From contig OY756143.1 of NCBI GenBank assembly GCA_963576785.1, positions 124,001-188,000 on the forward strand: DNA of 64,000 nt, written 5' to 3'. Shown here one piece after another: positions 47,770 to 57,439 of this stretch. The position numbers and the translations under genes are program-made. Numbering within the stretch: the first letter of the stretch is position 1; every line of letters begins with the position of its first letter. The DNA comes from Chlorophyllum brunneum (taxonomy: Eukaryota > Basidiomycota > Agaricomycetes > Agaricales > Agaricaceae). The notes below the pieces were generated by a model. That model did not search any database and was not told the origin of the DNA. It worked only from the letters and a program-made list of their open reading frames with translations.

Positions 47770-48513
47770 GCATTCTGAAGCTTCGTAGTTTCAATTCTTA
47801 GAATATTTTGAACAAGGCCTTACGCTTGTACCTACTTTATCAGTTTGAAAGGTCAAATGAATGCTGCAGCCTCATGGCCTGTGGATTACGTCTCTTTGCA
47901 ATCTGTATGGAAGAATACTCGAAGGAGGAACCGAGATCAGCTCTAAGTTACGGTATAATGGAAGTCTAGAACGTCGCAGCCATTTGCTATTTGCAGCATC
48001 TAGGATACAACCAAAATAAAACTCTACTCCATGGTTAGGTGTGTGGATATTTCATTGGATCCAGGCGGGACCGTAGTCAACAGTGCAATTACTTGGTAGT
48101 TTCAGCTGTTGACCTTCGAACGAGTTAAACCTCCAAACGGAACCGCACTAGCTTCTGGACTTCCTCCAGTATTCCTCGGGTACCTTACGAATATACTGGC
48201 AGGAGGTGTCGGCTTGTAGTACGTACGGTGTCACAAGGACGAGTTCCAAGAGGACTGTCCGTCAAATATTGCATGTTCTGTTCATAGATTGTACGGACGT
48301 CTCCGTGGACCGGGGCGATGCAAAAATAATATGAGCGACTGAATGGGTGACTTCCAATACTCGAGGCAACGCCGCTGTACTTGCTTGAGCCCCTCACTTC
48401 CACTGAGGCGCCACGGTGGCGTACACTCCTCAATAACCCCTGTCAACGACTGCGGAGAATCCTCCCCTCCGATGGATTGAAGTGTCAGCCCATCCGGAGG
48501 CAATCACTATATA
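47770..48513. other. no recognised gene
   Basis: Overlapping frames at 48.2-48.6 kb on both strands show no domain. Confidence 0.4.
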
Positions 48514-49735
48514 TTAGGTCCCCGAGATCAGAAGAATGGCCGTACATAGAAACAAGAAACCGCTATGCTTCCGAATTCCATTAATGAATCGTGATGGAGC
48601 GGAATTGGTTTCATGATTCTTTTCATCCGAGTTTTTTGCAGGATCTTGGGCAACCGACATAGGGGCTACGGAAGGTGCGGCTAATCCTTGTGGGCTGGCA
48701 TTCGGATTGATGCGTAGTGGTGCATCGAAATCAAAGGATGGTCCGACTGCTTTGATGGGTCGCACGGCTGCGAAATCTTCAGTTGAGGAGTTCTGAATTG
48801 TGGCAGTAGCAGCACAGGTGTTTGCAAAGAGAGTGTTTTTGTCGTAAAGGGGGAGCGTGTCTAGAAAGGCGAGTTGATTGGACATGCAGCTCGCGTCCCA
48901 CCCTTTCGGAAGTGACCCATATATGAGAGAAAAAATCTTGAGCACACTCATCTGAGCCAGTTCCTATATTTGAAAGCTATTAGAAAGGTTGGTACCATTT
49001 GTAGGACGCGCTATACCTCCACTGCATTATTTGTTCCATAATTATCGGTCGCACAAGAATCGGCGCTGATGGCATCCAGCCATGCCTGACTTCCCGAAAT
49101 TGGCTCTCCAAAGACGTAGTCGTAAGCATGAGTAGCCTAAGAAATTAGTACTCGATGTCAATCGTAAAGACGAAATTCCATACCTCATGGATCCACGTCT
49201 TCATACTACAATTTCCGAACATATGAAGGTCTCCGTTCGTCAAAGAATACGCATGCGTCTCCTCGCCTGGGAGAACAACTGTCGTTGCAATGTACTTCCG
49301 CAACCCAACCGGTACCCTCCCAAGCCTCCCAACGGCATCATCCAAGGTCACGTTTGCCGAACTACAGTGGCACATCGTCCAAGCGTCGGCACAATCATCA
49401 TACGTGACATTTACTGCCAGCATGTAGGTTGGGCATTCTCCTCCCAGTACATTGTACGTTGCACAAGAGGGAGGAAGCGAAGGCAAAGACACGTACTTGC
49501 TTGCAGGAGTATACAATGCGCCGCTGATGCTGAACGAGTCGAAGTTCGGCTGTTGGGGAGAAAGGGGGATGGCAGTTTGATTGCTTTGGTTGGGCGAGCG
49601 AATCAAGTGGCCCGAGGCTCCAATAGAAAGGAGTTCTAGTACCAGCCAAAGGAGAGGGAGCCGGATGAAAACTTTAACTGCGAGATACCCGAGTGGCCAG
49701 CGGAATTGAATCTGAGGGTACGATGGTCCAGCCAT
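48514..49735 (-). CDS. secreted Cys-rich protein, probably GPI-anchored
   Basis: Three exons, 49184-49735, 49017-49136 and 48514-48963, give 373 residues. I start at the ATG at 49735; a frame extension to 49762 begins with a non-ATG codon. Residues about 14-40 are strongly hydrophobic and look like a signal peptide or signal anchor. The ectodomain has spaced cysteines (P-S-C-A-T-Y, G-G-E-C-P-T-Y, D-D-C-A-D-A-W-T-M-C-H-C, G-N-C-S-M, D-S-C-A-T-D-N-Y-G-T-N-N, A-S-C-M-S-N-Q) and several N-x-S/T sites. The last 60 residues are Ser/Asn/Pro-rich and end in a hydrophobic segment, fitting a GPI-attachment signal. I do not recognise the family; a cell-wall or surface protein is the most that can be inferred. 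Confidence 0.8.
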
Positions 49736-50910
49736 ATGTGAGTTCCAACCAGTGGATGTCACTTTTCGTAGCTTGTAGGGGATCGCGGATCCTACCAGGG
49801 CCTGTCCGTTGGCACAAGATGGTTTTTATGTTTCCGTTGCAGCTGTTTCAGACTCGACCACTGCATTTTTGATGGTAGAGTGTGTCAGGAAGATATGATG
49901 GTAGTGTGGGTTTCACGCTCCCTAGTCGCCCCAGCCATCAGGTATTTGTCCATATTTAAAGCCCAAAGAACGAGACGAATGTTTTGGGTGTAAGTATAGG
50001 GAGTGTGGGCAAATAATCGCAAACACCCCGATTGTTGACGACAGTGCCCAACACTTAATAATACTTGATATCAACGTTGAGCTCCCGAATATTCTGCCTA
50101 TCGCGTGTTCCCGCATTGCTGCTCCTTGGACTCCATACTGTTCACCCTCAAGTTGGACCCCGTCAGACGACCAAAGGATCCCGGGAGAACCCTAGACTGA
50201 CTAGTTTGTCTTGGCATTCGTGTCTGTCCAGTGTCCACGCCTGCCGTCGGCCTCTTTCATGTCGGAAACAAAAAGAGAATTTGGAAATCAAACTTCACAA
50301 GTTCAATATAGCTTTCGGTTACAGAAGTTCTGTCACTCGTACTGCGGACCAGGGCAGTGATCACGAAGCTGGGGTGCCAAGCCTAATTCACACTCGTTGA
50401 TAGACAGGCGGCTTTTTTTACGACGGATTCTCTTTCTTCCTTGATTTCTGTCGTGACCGTGGTTTGAAAAAATCCGCTGCTGCATCTCGGCCTTGTTTCT
50501 ATCTGTGCTCACGACAAAGGAGGACAACGCTCGTCGCGACCTCCGTCCATCTTTTAATCTACTTCATTGGTGTCTCTGTCCGTCGCGTACTCTAGCCGTT
50601 CAGCGAATCAATCTTTGGGTTGGTCATTCTTCTCCTCTCCTCTAGCTCCGCACTAACTCCACCCACATGCATTGCTTTGTAAAAGAGGCATGCTTTTTCT
50701 CGCCAAGCCCAGAGGATGGGTGCGCCATCAGAGGCAATTTGGCTCAAAAAAACTATATATTCTCTCATCTGTCTTTGAATACCTCACGTTGACACCTCAG
50801 GGTGTCATTACGATACCAGGAACCCATTACAGTATCCCAGGATGTTGTTCGATATACTCACAGGTATATCCTTAGAACGATCTTCCTTACGAGTATGGAG
50901 AGAAATTGCA
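49736..50910. other. intergenic, divergent 5' region
   Basis: 1.2 kb between the divergent secreted-protein and glyoxal oxidase genes. Only short frames; presumably regulatory for both. Confidence 0.4.
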
Positions 50911-50918
50911 TATAAAGA
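50911..50918 (+). promoter_or_regulatory. TATA box of the copper radical oxidase gene
   Basis: TATAAAGA, 46 bases before the ATG at 50964, consistent with strongly induced expression. Confidence 0.55.
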
Positions 50919-50963
50919 TCCTGGATGCCTGCGGTACATGAACTGAACAATCTCTTTCCTCAG

Positions 50964-53093
50964 ATGTTAACTGGAAAGCTGTGTGCTATACTTGTGGCGC
51001 TCCTCGGTCTGGGAGCCGGCTTTACCGCTGGTGCAAAGTCGGGCTCTGGGTGGCATTTTGTCCAAAACGGCACTTCTGGGATCCTGGCTCTCGAAGCAAT
51101 TGTTGTCTCACCTACCCTCGCTTTATTCTTTGATCGTGCAACTAACGACCCTCTCGAGATTAATGGTCACCCAGCATGGGGTGCAGTGTGGAACTTTGAA
51201 ACCAATACAGCCATGGCGTTGGATGTGGTTTCTGACAGTTTCTGTGCGTCTGGTAGTATCTTGAGCAATGGTTCAATGGTAAGTTGCATTTTTTTCGCAT
51301 CATATGCGAAATATTCATTTGAGATCCATCCTTTAGGTCAGCGTTGGTGGCCATATACCCGTCATAGACGATGCGGCGGATGGTCGAATGGGTATTCGCA
51401 TCTGGGAGCCTTGTGATGACCCCACGGGCGCCAGTTGCAAGCTTTTTGAGGATCCTCCTGACTTACATATGGCTGAGACGAGATGGTATCCAAGCTCGAT
51501 CCGTATTCATGATGGGTCACTGGTGAGCCTCGAGCGCGTCCGCTTTTGTCAGGGGGATTCTGAACGATTATATAGATGATTGTTGGCGGGATTCACGAAC
51601 GAACTCCGTTTTATAACACCGATCCTGTCAACAACATTGAATTCTTCCCACCTAAGGATGGTGGTGTACCACGTCCATCTGACTTCCTGGCCCGCACGGG
51701 ACCAGTAAATCTATTCCCTCGGTAACCCATCTTGACTCTTTTGTAGGTAGATTCCTTGACTTACAGTACCAGTGCCTTCGCCCTACCAGACGGTAACGTC
51801 TTCCTGGTTGCCAACAATCAATCCATTCTCTACGATGTTGAAACAGGAACGGAGACGCGGCTGCCTGACATTCCGAACGGTGTCCGTGTGACGAATCCTT
51901 TCGATGGTTCGGCTACGTTGCTCCCTCTATCCCCTCCCCACTACACCCCAGAAGTCCTAGTCTGCGGGGGGACGAATTCATCAGATCAAATACCTGTCGA
52001 TCAGCTTGACTCGCAGTTCCCCGCATCTGATCAGTGTAGTCGTATTGAATTAACACCGGCAGGTATTGAACGAGGTTGGACCATTGAGAATATGTTCGAG
52101 GGCCGGATAATGCCCGAACTACTCTTGCTTCCCGACGGCAAGGTACTCATAGTAAATGGTGGGCAGACTGGATTCGCTGCCTTCGCGGGTGTAAAGAACG
52201 CGGTCGACGGAGCCTCAAACGCCGACCATCCAGCGTATGTTTGGCAGTTGGACTATGTAACACAACTCTAACCATTTATAGTTTTACTCCTTCTATTTAT
52301 ACTCCAAATGCTCCTATCGGAAGCCGTATCAGCAACGAAGGAATGCCAAGAAGCGAGATTCCTCGGCTGTATCACTCTGTCGCTACTTTGACTCCCAATG
52401 GGTACGAAACCTAGACCGACCTCAGAGCTCCTGTACTCATACACAACATCGTAGGAACATTCTAATTGCAGGATCTAATCCTCATCCTCAGGTCGTGAAC
52501 GAAACCAAGTACCCAACGTAAATACTTCCTCATTTGAAAAGGCCTGAACCCTGTTAGCTAACTGGGGACCATTCTCAGAGAGTTCCGAGTTGAATATCTG
52601 AATCCTCCATACATGACAATCGCCCGTCCTACACTTCACAACGTTCCGTCGCAAATCCAATTCAACACTCACTTTACCATTGGTATTAAAATCCCTGCCA
52701 ACATACATGGCTCCTCAATCAAAGGTGACTGAATCGGTTGTCAACCCAATTACAAATCTGAACAAGTTTCTGTCATTCAGTCGCCCTTATGGATCTTGGA
52801 TTTTCATCGCACGCATTCCATTCTAGCTCTCGGCTTGTTTTCATGGAAGCGAAACTTTCCCCAGATCGCAAATCGCTTAGTGTGTTGAGTCCACCTAATA
52901 ACCGAATTTATCCTCCGGGACCAGGTATGAGTTGTTAGCGAGTTTCAGTGATGGAAGCACGTTTATGTTGAGTTTTTTCGCGTATCTAGCTTTTATCTAC
53001 GTAACCGTGGATGATGTGACGAGTTCTGGGGCGCATGTTATGGTCGGAAATGGTCACCCACCGCCGGTAGAGGATCAAGGGGTCCGAGCTTAA
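50964..53093 (+). CDS. secreted copper radical oxidase, glyoxal oxidase type (AA5_1)
   Basis: Nine exons: 50964-51278, 51337-51522, 51576-51721, 51767-52234, 52282-52401, 52455-52517, 52579-52724, 52781-52924, 52990-53093; 563 residues, matching glyoxal oxidases. A signal peptide ([14 protein letters not shown]) starts the protein. The radical-copper site is readable: Cys94 in D-S-F-C-A-S-G for the Cys-Tyr crosslink, Tyr near residue 275 in S-P-P-H-Y-T-P-E, Tyr-His near 401-402 in P-R-L-Y-H-S-V-A-T, and His in F-S-S-H-A-F-H. Kelch-like repeats (V-L-V-C-G-G, V-L-I-V-N-G-G) build the seven-blade propeller. These enzymes oxidise aldehydes such as glyoxal or methylglyoxal to acids with release of H2O2 that feeds lignin peroxidases or cross-links cell walls. 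I start at the ATG before the signal peptide. Confidence 0.94.
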
Positions 53094-53375
53094 CGGCGTG
53101 TTTTGGAATCAAGTTTGTAGCCTGGGGTCGGATCGAGATATGACGAATTATCGCTCCCGGCTTTGATGTGATTTTCAACTTCATATATGAGGACAATAAA
53201 TTGTTGCGCTGTAAGTTCCGGATCGTACAATCGCCTAAGCGTTGGATAGGGACTCGCTATGGAGTGATTCACTTTGAAATGTAATGTGGCTTAAGATTGG
53301 TGGGTAAGCGTCATGGTGCATGTCATCGATCGTCCCCGACTCAACGTCATAGAGGGACCACACTGAACCTCTGTG
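53094..53375. other. intergenic, upstream of HVA1-like gene
   Basis: No coding exon seen; ends in an inverted-repeat/TATA block. Confidence 0.45.
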
Positions 53376-53397
53376 TATATAACCAGGTTCAGAGGTT
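53363..53397 (+). promoter_or_regulatory. TATA box flanked by nested inverted repeats
   Basis: TATATAA at 53376-53382 lies between CTGAACCT (53363-53370) and its complement AGGTTCAG (53385-53392). A second overlapping pair, AACCTCTG (53367-53374) and CAGAGGTT (53390-53397), makes the block nearly palindromic. It sits about 75 bases before the HVA1-like ATG and could be a dimeric operator or a hairpin. Confidence 0.5.
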
Positions 53398-53455
53398 ACA
53401 GTCGGAAATAATCGTCTCACATCCAACCTCTTAACATCTTGCTTTCAACGTAATA

Positions 53456-53817
53456 ATGGCCCCTCAATACAAGGTATTTCTTCCTCATTTTGATCATTAA
53501 TGAGATTCAGAGCTCAAGCATGTTGTTTGTAGGCTGGTGACCGTGTCAAGTATCATGCTATTGGTGGTGCAGGTACCGGCGCGGACACCTCTACCAGCAC
53601 TGGTGAAATCGTTGATGTTATCACTGAAACTCAACCCACTGGGACTACTGGTGTTGCTGCGAAGGTTCTTTTCCCTATATAAATCTTATTTAATGGTTCT
53701 CCGGTATCTGACTTGGTGTTCCAGGCCACTGACCAAGAACCTCGCTTTGTCATTAAGAATGACAACACTGGTAAAGAAACTGCCTATAAACTTGGAAATA
53801 TTCTGGGCAAGGTCTAG
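53456..53817 (+). CDS. HVA1-family small protein with Tudor-like domain
   Basis: Three exons, 53456-53473, 53533-53664 and 53725-53817, give 80 residues. The pattern G-D-R-V-K-Y near the start, S-T-G-E-I-V-D-V-I in the middle, and R-F-V-I-K-N-D-N-T-G-K-E-T-A-Y-K near the end is that of the hypervirulence-associated protein (Hva1) Tudor-like family, found widely in basidiomycetes and bacteria. In Cryptococcus the founding member influences NADPH balance and virulence-linked metabolism, but the biochemical activity is not settled. It is likely cytosolic. The gene is convergent with trefoil copy E, with only 113 bases between stop codons. Confidence 0.85.
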
Positions 53818-53930
53818 ATGTGATTTTGTTGTTTCATTTCGCTTTTGTACTTGTGCCCTTACAATACGCAAAATTCATTGGTAACACTTATCAGACAAGT
53901 TTGTACAATGTATATTATCGTATTAAGTGG

Positions 53931-54624
53931 TTAATTCTCTTGAAGATACTCGAAGGTGAATTTCTGGAACCTCGTATCAACATTTGGCCTGAGAACGATC
54001 TTTGAAGAGTCTTTAGATTTTGTGTAGGATGTGTATGAGAGAGTACTTACCTCCTCCCTGTCCGGGTCGATAGTCCATACAAGATCGATGTCAGGTTTCA
54101 GGATCTATAGATGAGTAGTTTAGTACTTGATGCAAGAGAATTTTAGTAATGTTGACCCACATGGAAAAAACCGTCCCCGGCAAACTCGATTTCCCATTTG
54201 TACTCGGAAAATTCACCATGAACAAACTCTGACTTTACACACGGTATATCAGCATTAGTTGAATGAACGTGAAACTAGTTATGAAGTACCTTGTCATTAG
54301 CAGGGTGGGGGTAGTCACCTAAACCTTCATTCGTGATACGATAAGTGATCCCTTGGACGTTTTGGATTAACCACTATAGCACATGAAAATAAATCAGATC
54401 CTGATGATCCACACGACTTTGGTTTTACTAACCTTGAAGTCAGTCTTGTCTTCAAAAGATCCTACACGGATATCGCTGCTAATGTCCCCGCCAACCAGAC
54501 GACGAGCAAAAACGGCCGAGTTGCCTTCGGCTACGATCTTGTAAATTCCTAGGGGGAGCTGTATGTGGGTACATTGTAAGCATCAAGCTTGGATGAACGA
54601 AAGACTGTGTGTAACCTTGGACAT
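53931..54624 (-). CDS. small beta-trefoil protein, I66/ricin-B-like, copy E
   Basis: Six exons: 54616-54624, 54433-54558, 54290-54373, 54161-54232, 54051-54104, 53931-53999; 137 residues. First coding exon nine bases (Met-Ser-Lys), last exon 69 nt as in A and D; the central exon is split as in copy C. Motifs: P-L-G-I-Y-K-I-V, W-L-I-Q-N-V-Q-G-I-T-Y-R-I-T-N-E-G, Y-K-W-E-I-E, P-D-I-D-L-V-W-T-I, and I-V-L-R-P with F-T-F at the end. This copy matches the general I66 pattern (G-x-Y-x-I; W-x-I; Y-x-I-x-N-x-G; W-x-I; W-T; V-x-L) best. No secretion signal. A TATAAAAA box lies 61 bases upstream. Confidence 0.83.
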
Positions 54625-54684
54625 TGTTGAGCTTGAAGTGAGAGTGATGCTGGAAGTGATAATGTTCCGGTGGAAACACGGTAG

Positions 54685-54692
54685 TTTTTATA
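54685..54692 (-). promoter_or_regulatory. TATA box of trefoil copy E
   Basis: TATAAAAA on the minus strand, 61 bases upstream of the ATG at 54624. Confidence 0.55.
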
Positions 54693-55215
54693 GGAAACGC
54701 AATGATAGATGACGAGCGAGGGTATCCAGGATAGGGGATGAATTTCTACCGTAGAATCGTGCCGCAAGTCCCGGAGTACATGGGAATAGGGCATGTGTTG
54801 GGCCTTTTACGGTAAGTTACGATAAGAAGGTTTTTGGTTTGGAAAGCCGTAGATGTGTTTGACAGCGGTGATTAAGGCGTGAGCTTCGAAGGCATGAGGA
54901 GTATTTCTGTGATGAAGTGGCGCAGTTGCGAATAGAAATGGGCTCAATGAATGTCGTAAAGTCTACCTGTCGTGTTGAAGGAAAGGTCTAGAAACTTGAG
55001 GAGTGTTAAAGACCGATATCAGATGACGGTGAACTATGGGTGGAGTGGGGAAGATTGGGGGAAATTTCGTGAATGATAGGCGCAAGTACTTGAGAATGAC
55101 CTCGGGTGATAACTTGCCCAGTAAAAAAGTATAAATGCTTTTATTAGAGATAAACTAAACTGGAACAGGCATCAGTCTCAGAATAACCAACCCAACAAAA
55201 CAACGTACAAGAAAT
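54693..55215. other. intergenic
   Basis: Upstream region of trefoil copy E and 3' flank of the uL30m gene; no exon seen. Confidence 0.45.
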
Positions 55216-55614
55216 CTAGACGTGCATAAACGTATCTCGTTTACTACCAACAATTTTATACCCTCTCACAGCCTTTCTTTCTTGTCTCTGTTCCCATTTA
55301 TTCCTCACCGAATGTTCAGGGACATTCTCAACTTCCACTAGTTCTTTCACTTTGAGAATTTTACCAGCAATGTCTGATGAGTGTTTGTGGTAGACGGTTT
55401 GGTGACGTTTGTGAATTCCGAGTGCTTCGAGGGTGCCTTTGATTTTGTCGCCGAGGGAAATGGCGGAGCGGCGGAGAGTGATTTTAAAATGAGTTGGAGG
55501 AGTAGAGGGTGTAGGTTCGGAGGTTGTGGTTGAACTTGTGAGTGTGCGGGTGTAAGCGTTTCGCGCGAGGATAGCGCGTCGGCAGACTGTTAACGATGAC
55601 ATTCTAGCAGTCAT
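55216..55614 (-). CDS. MRPL33: mitochondrial large-subunit ribosomal protein uL30m (L33 of yeast)
   Basis: A single exon of 132 residues from the first ATG, or 128 from the ATG at 55602. The N-terminus is an Arg/Ser/Ala-rich mitochondrial presequence (C-R-R-A-I-L-A-R-N-A-Y-T-R-T). The body matches bacterial L30: F-K-I-T-L-R-R-S-A-I-S-L, E-A-L-G-I-H-K-R-H-Q-T-V-Y, then I-L-K-V-K-E-L-V-E-V-E. A basic C-terminal tail is typical of fungal mitochondrial forms. It works in the mitoribosome. It is divergent from the MINDY gene with about 240 bases between. Confidence 0.92.
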   Translation of the reverse strand: MTARMSSLTVCRRAILARNAYTRTLTSSTTTSEPTPSTPPTHFKITLRRSAISLGDKIKGTLEALGIHKRHQTVYHKHSSDIAGKILKVKELVEVENVPEHSVRNKWEQRQERKAVRGYKIVGSKRDTFMHV

Positions 55615-55852
55615 TAGTATTCTGCTTAATATTTATTCTGAGAGCTTACCGTTCAGGAGCGCACAGCTCACTTGCGTTGGCGTATTTCGCAGGTTCTCGG
55701 AACGGGGAAGTGCGTGTTTGGTCTTGTTTGTTATGGACCTCCGTACCAACGCCGAGCTGACGGGCTATCAACTTGATCATGACGAATTTCAATTGTACAG
55801 CGTTGGAGAACGCGCCTGATAGTCAACCACCATTACCCGATATCCCGGGCAC
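55615..55852. promoter_or_regulatory. divergent promoter region, uL30m / MINDY
   Basis: About 240 bases between divergent start codons; no TATA box recognised. Confidence 0.35.
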
Positions 55853-57323
55853 ATGTCGCAGCTGGAATCAGCTCCAAGTGTGCAGTCTTCACAGGCAGAG
55901 GTCTGGTACCTCAAGGACATCTTGTTTGGTCCCCCTGGTCAAGCGAAGAGGCCATTCAAGATTATCACCCAGAACTTCAACGGGTGAGCGCTATTGTGAT
56001 TCATACATGAGAATGGAGTTGATTAGAATCGTGAATCTGCAGGCCATGTTCATTTATTGCTATCTGTGAGTCGCGTTAATTTAATCGTTTCGCCGGGATA
56101 TTGAACCATAGGTTACCCAGGTAATATCCTCATCCTACGTGGCAATATTGAGATTCTTCCATCCACACGACAAACCGTTTCGTATGAATTTCTTTCTCAG
56201 TTAGTTGCTGAATATCTCCTCACAAGCGCTCCTGATATTGATATATCCGCTGCGTTGACAATCATGCCATATACCCAAAGTACGCTCTCTCTCCCACTTG
56301 TACTTGGTTAATATCTGACTAACGCATCGTTTTATAGAGGGAATGGATTTGAATCCTTTGTTTACCACTGCTACATCGTTTAGGCCTTCGGGCGAAGGAG
56401 CAGGAGGATTGGATTTGTTTGAAAAAGCGGCGATTGAACTTGTTCATGGGTGGTTGGTTGACCCGGAGAATGAAGAAGCTCGAGTTCTTCAGCACTATAG
56501 AGATTATGATCGTGCCGTTGAGCTTATTGTGGAGGTGGACCATTTGACAGATGGAAATTTGGTGGTGGAGGAGAGGACGTTTGAAGAACCGAGTGGGAGT
56601 AGTAGCAGTAGCAAACCCGCAGGCGCCACAAAAAATTATACGGATGAACAGAAGAAGAAGATCGAGGATGGTGAGTCATTACCTGAACGATTTCGTTGAA
56701 TTGACTATATTGAGAAAAACATTCACATCTAGCAATTGTCGTTCGGAGCTTCCTGGGGAACACTTCATCTCAATTAACTTACCACGGCCTATTTCATCTC
56801 GCTCAAACACTGAAACCTCATACCCTCTACGCATTATTCCGAAATTCCCACCTGTCTATAATTTACAAAACGGAAGGAGAAGACAGTGCACTATTCACAT
56901 TGGTGACTGATCAAGTGTTTCTCAACGAACCATCCATTGTATGGGAACGTTTAGAGGACGTCGATGGAAGTTCTTCAACTTGGGTAGATGCGGATTTCAT
57001 ACGGTCGAGTCCTGCTGGTGGAGATTTCGCAGGTCAGACGGCGGAAGAAGCGTTAGCGGCGGCAGAAATTGCCGCAGGTATTGTTGATCCAGCAGAGTAA
57101 GCTCCCAAACCCCTTATTGCAAAAATAACTTCTGATTCCGGCCCTTTGTAGTCACGAACTAGCGAAACAACTTCAAGCAGAGGAAGAACAAATAGCTCGT
57201 GAAGAACATGAACGTCATCTGCGCGCTCTTCAGCAGCGCGCGGTACAACAACAAGCACAACTGGAGGCTGCAGAGAAGAAAAGGGCGAAGAAGAAGAAAT
57301 CGCGGGACTGCATAATTATGTGA
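55853..57323 (+). CDS. MINDY-family (FAM63-like) deubiquitinase with C-terminal CaaX
   Basis: Six exons: 55853-55983, 56043-56065, 56121-56279, 56338-56670, 56733-57096, 57152-57323; 393 residues. The catalytic start I-I-T-Q-N-F-N-G-P-C-S-F-I-A-I has the oxyanion Gln and nucleophilic Cys, and L-F-R-N-S-H-L-S-I-I-Y-K carries the catalytic His. MINDY enzymes trim long Lys48-linked ubiquitin chains. Exon 2 is only 23 nt and holds the catalytic-Cys region. The C-terminal part has the Glu/Gln/Ala-rich helix (L-A-K-Q-L-Q-A-E-E-E-Q) expected for ubiquitin-interacting motifs, a Lys-rich stretch, and ends in C-I-I-M, a good CaaX prenylation box, so it may be membrane-attached. The N-terminal start is the first in-frame ATG after an upstream stop; a longer first exon is possible. 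Confidence 0.92.
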
Positions 57324-57439
57324 TTTATTGCTGTTATCTATTTTGGGTTGGTGTAATAGAGAAGGATCTTCTATCGGAATCTGCCGCTCGACCTTGATCT
57401 CTTATTCCCCACCACCAGAAAACATACGCCTTGTTCACA

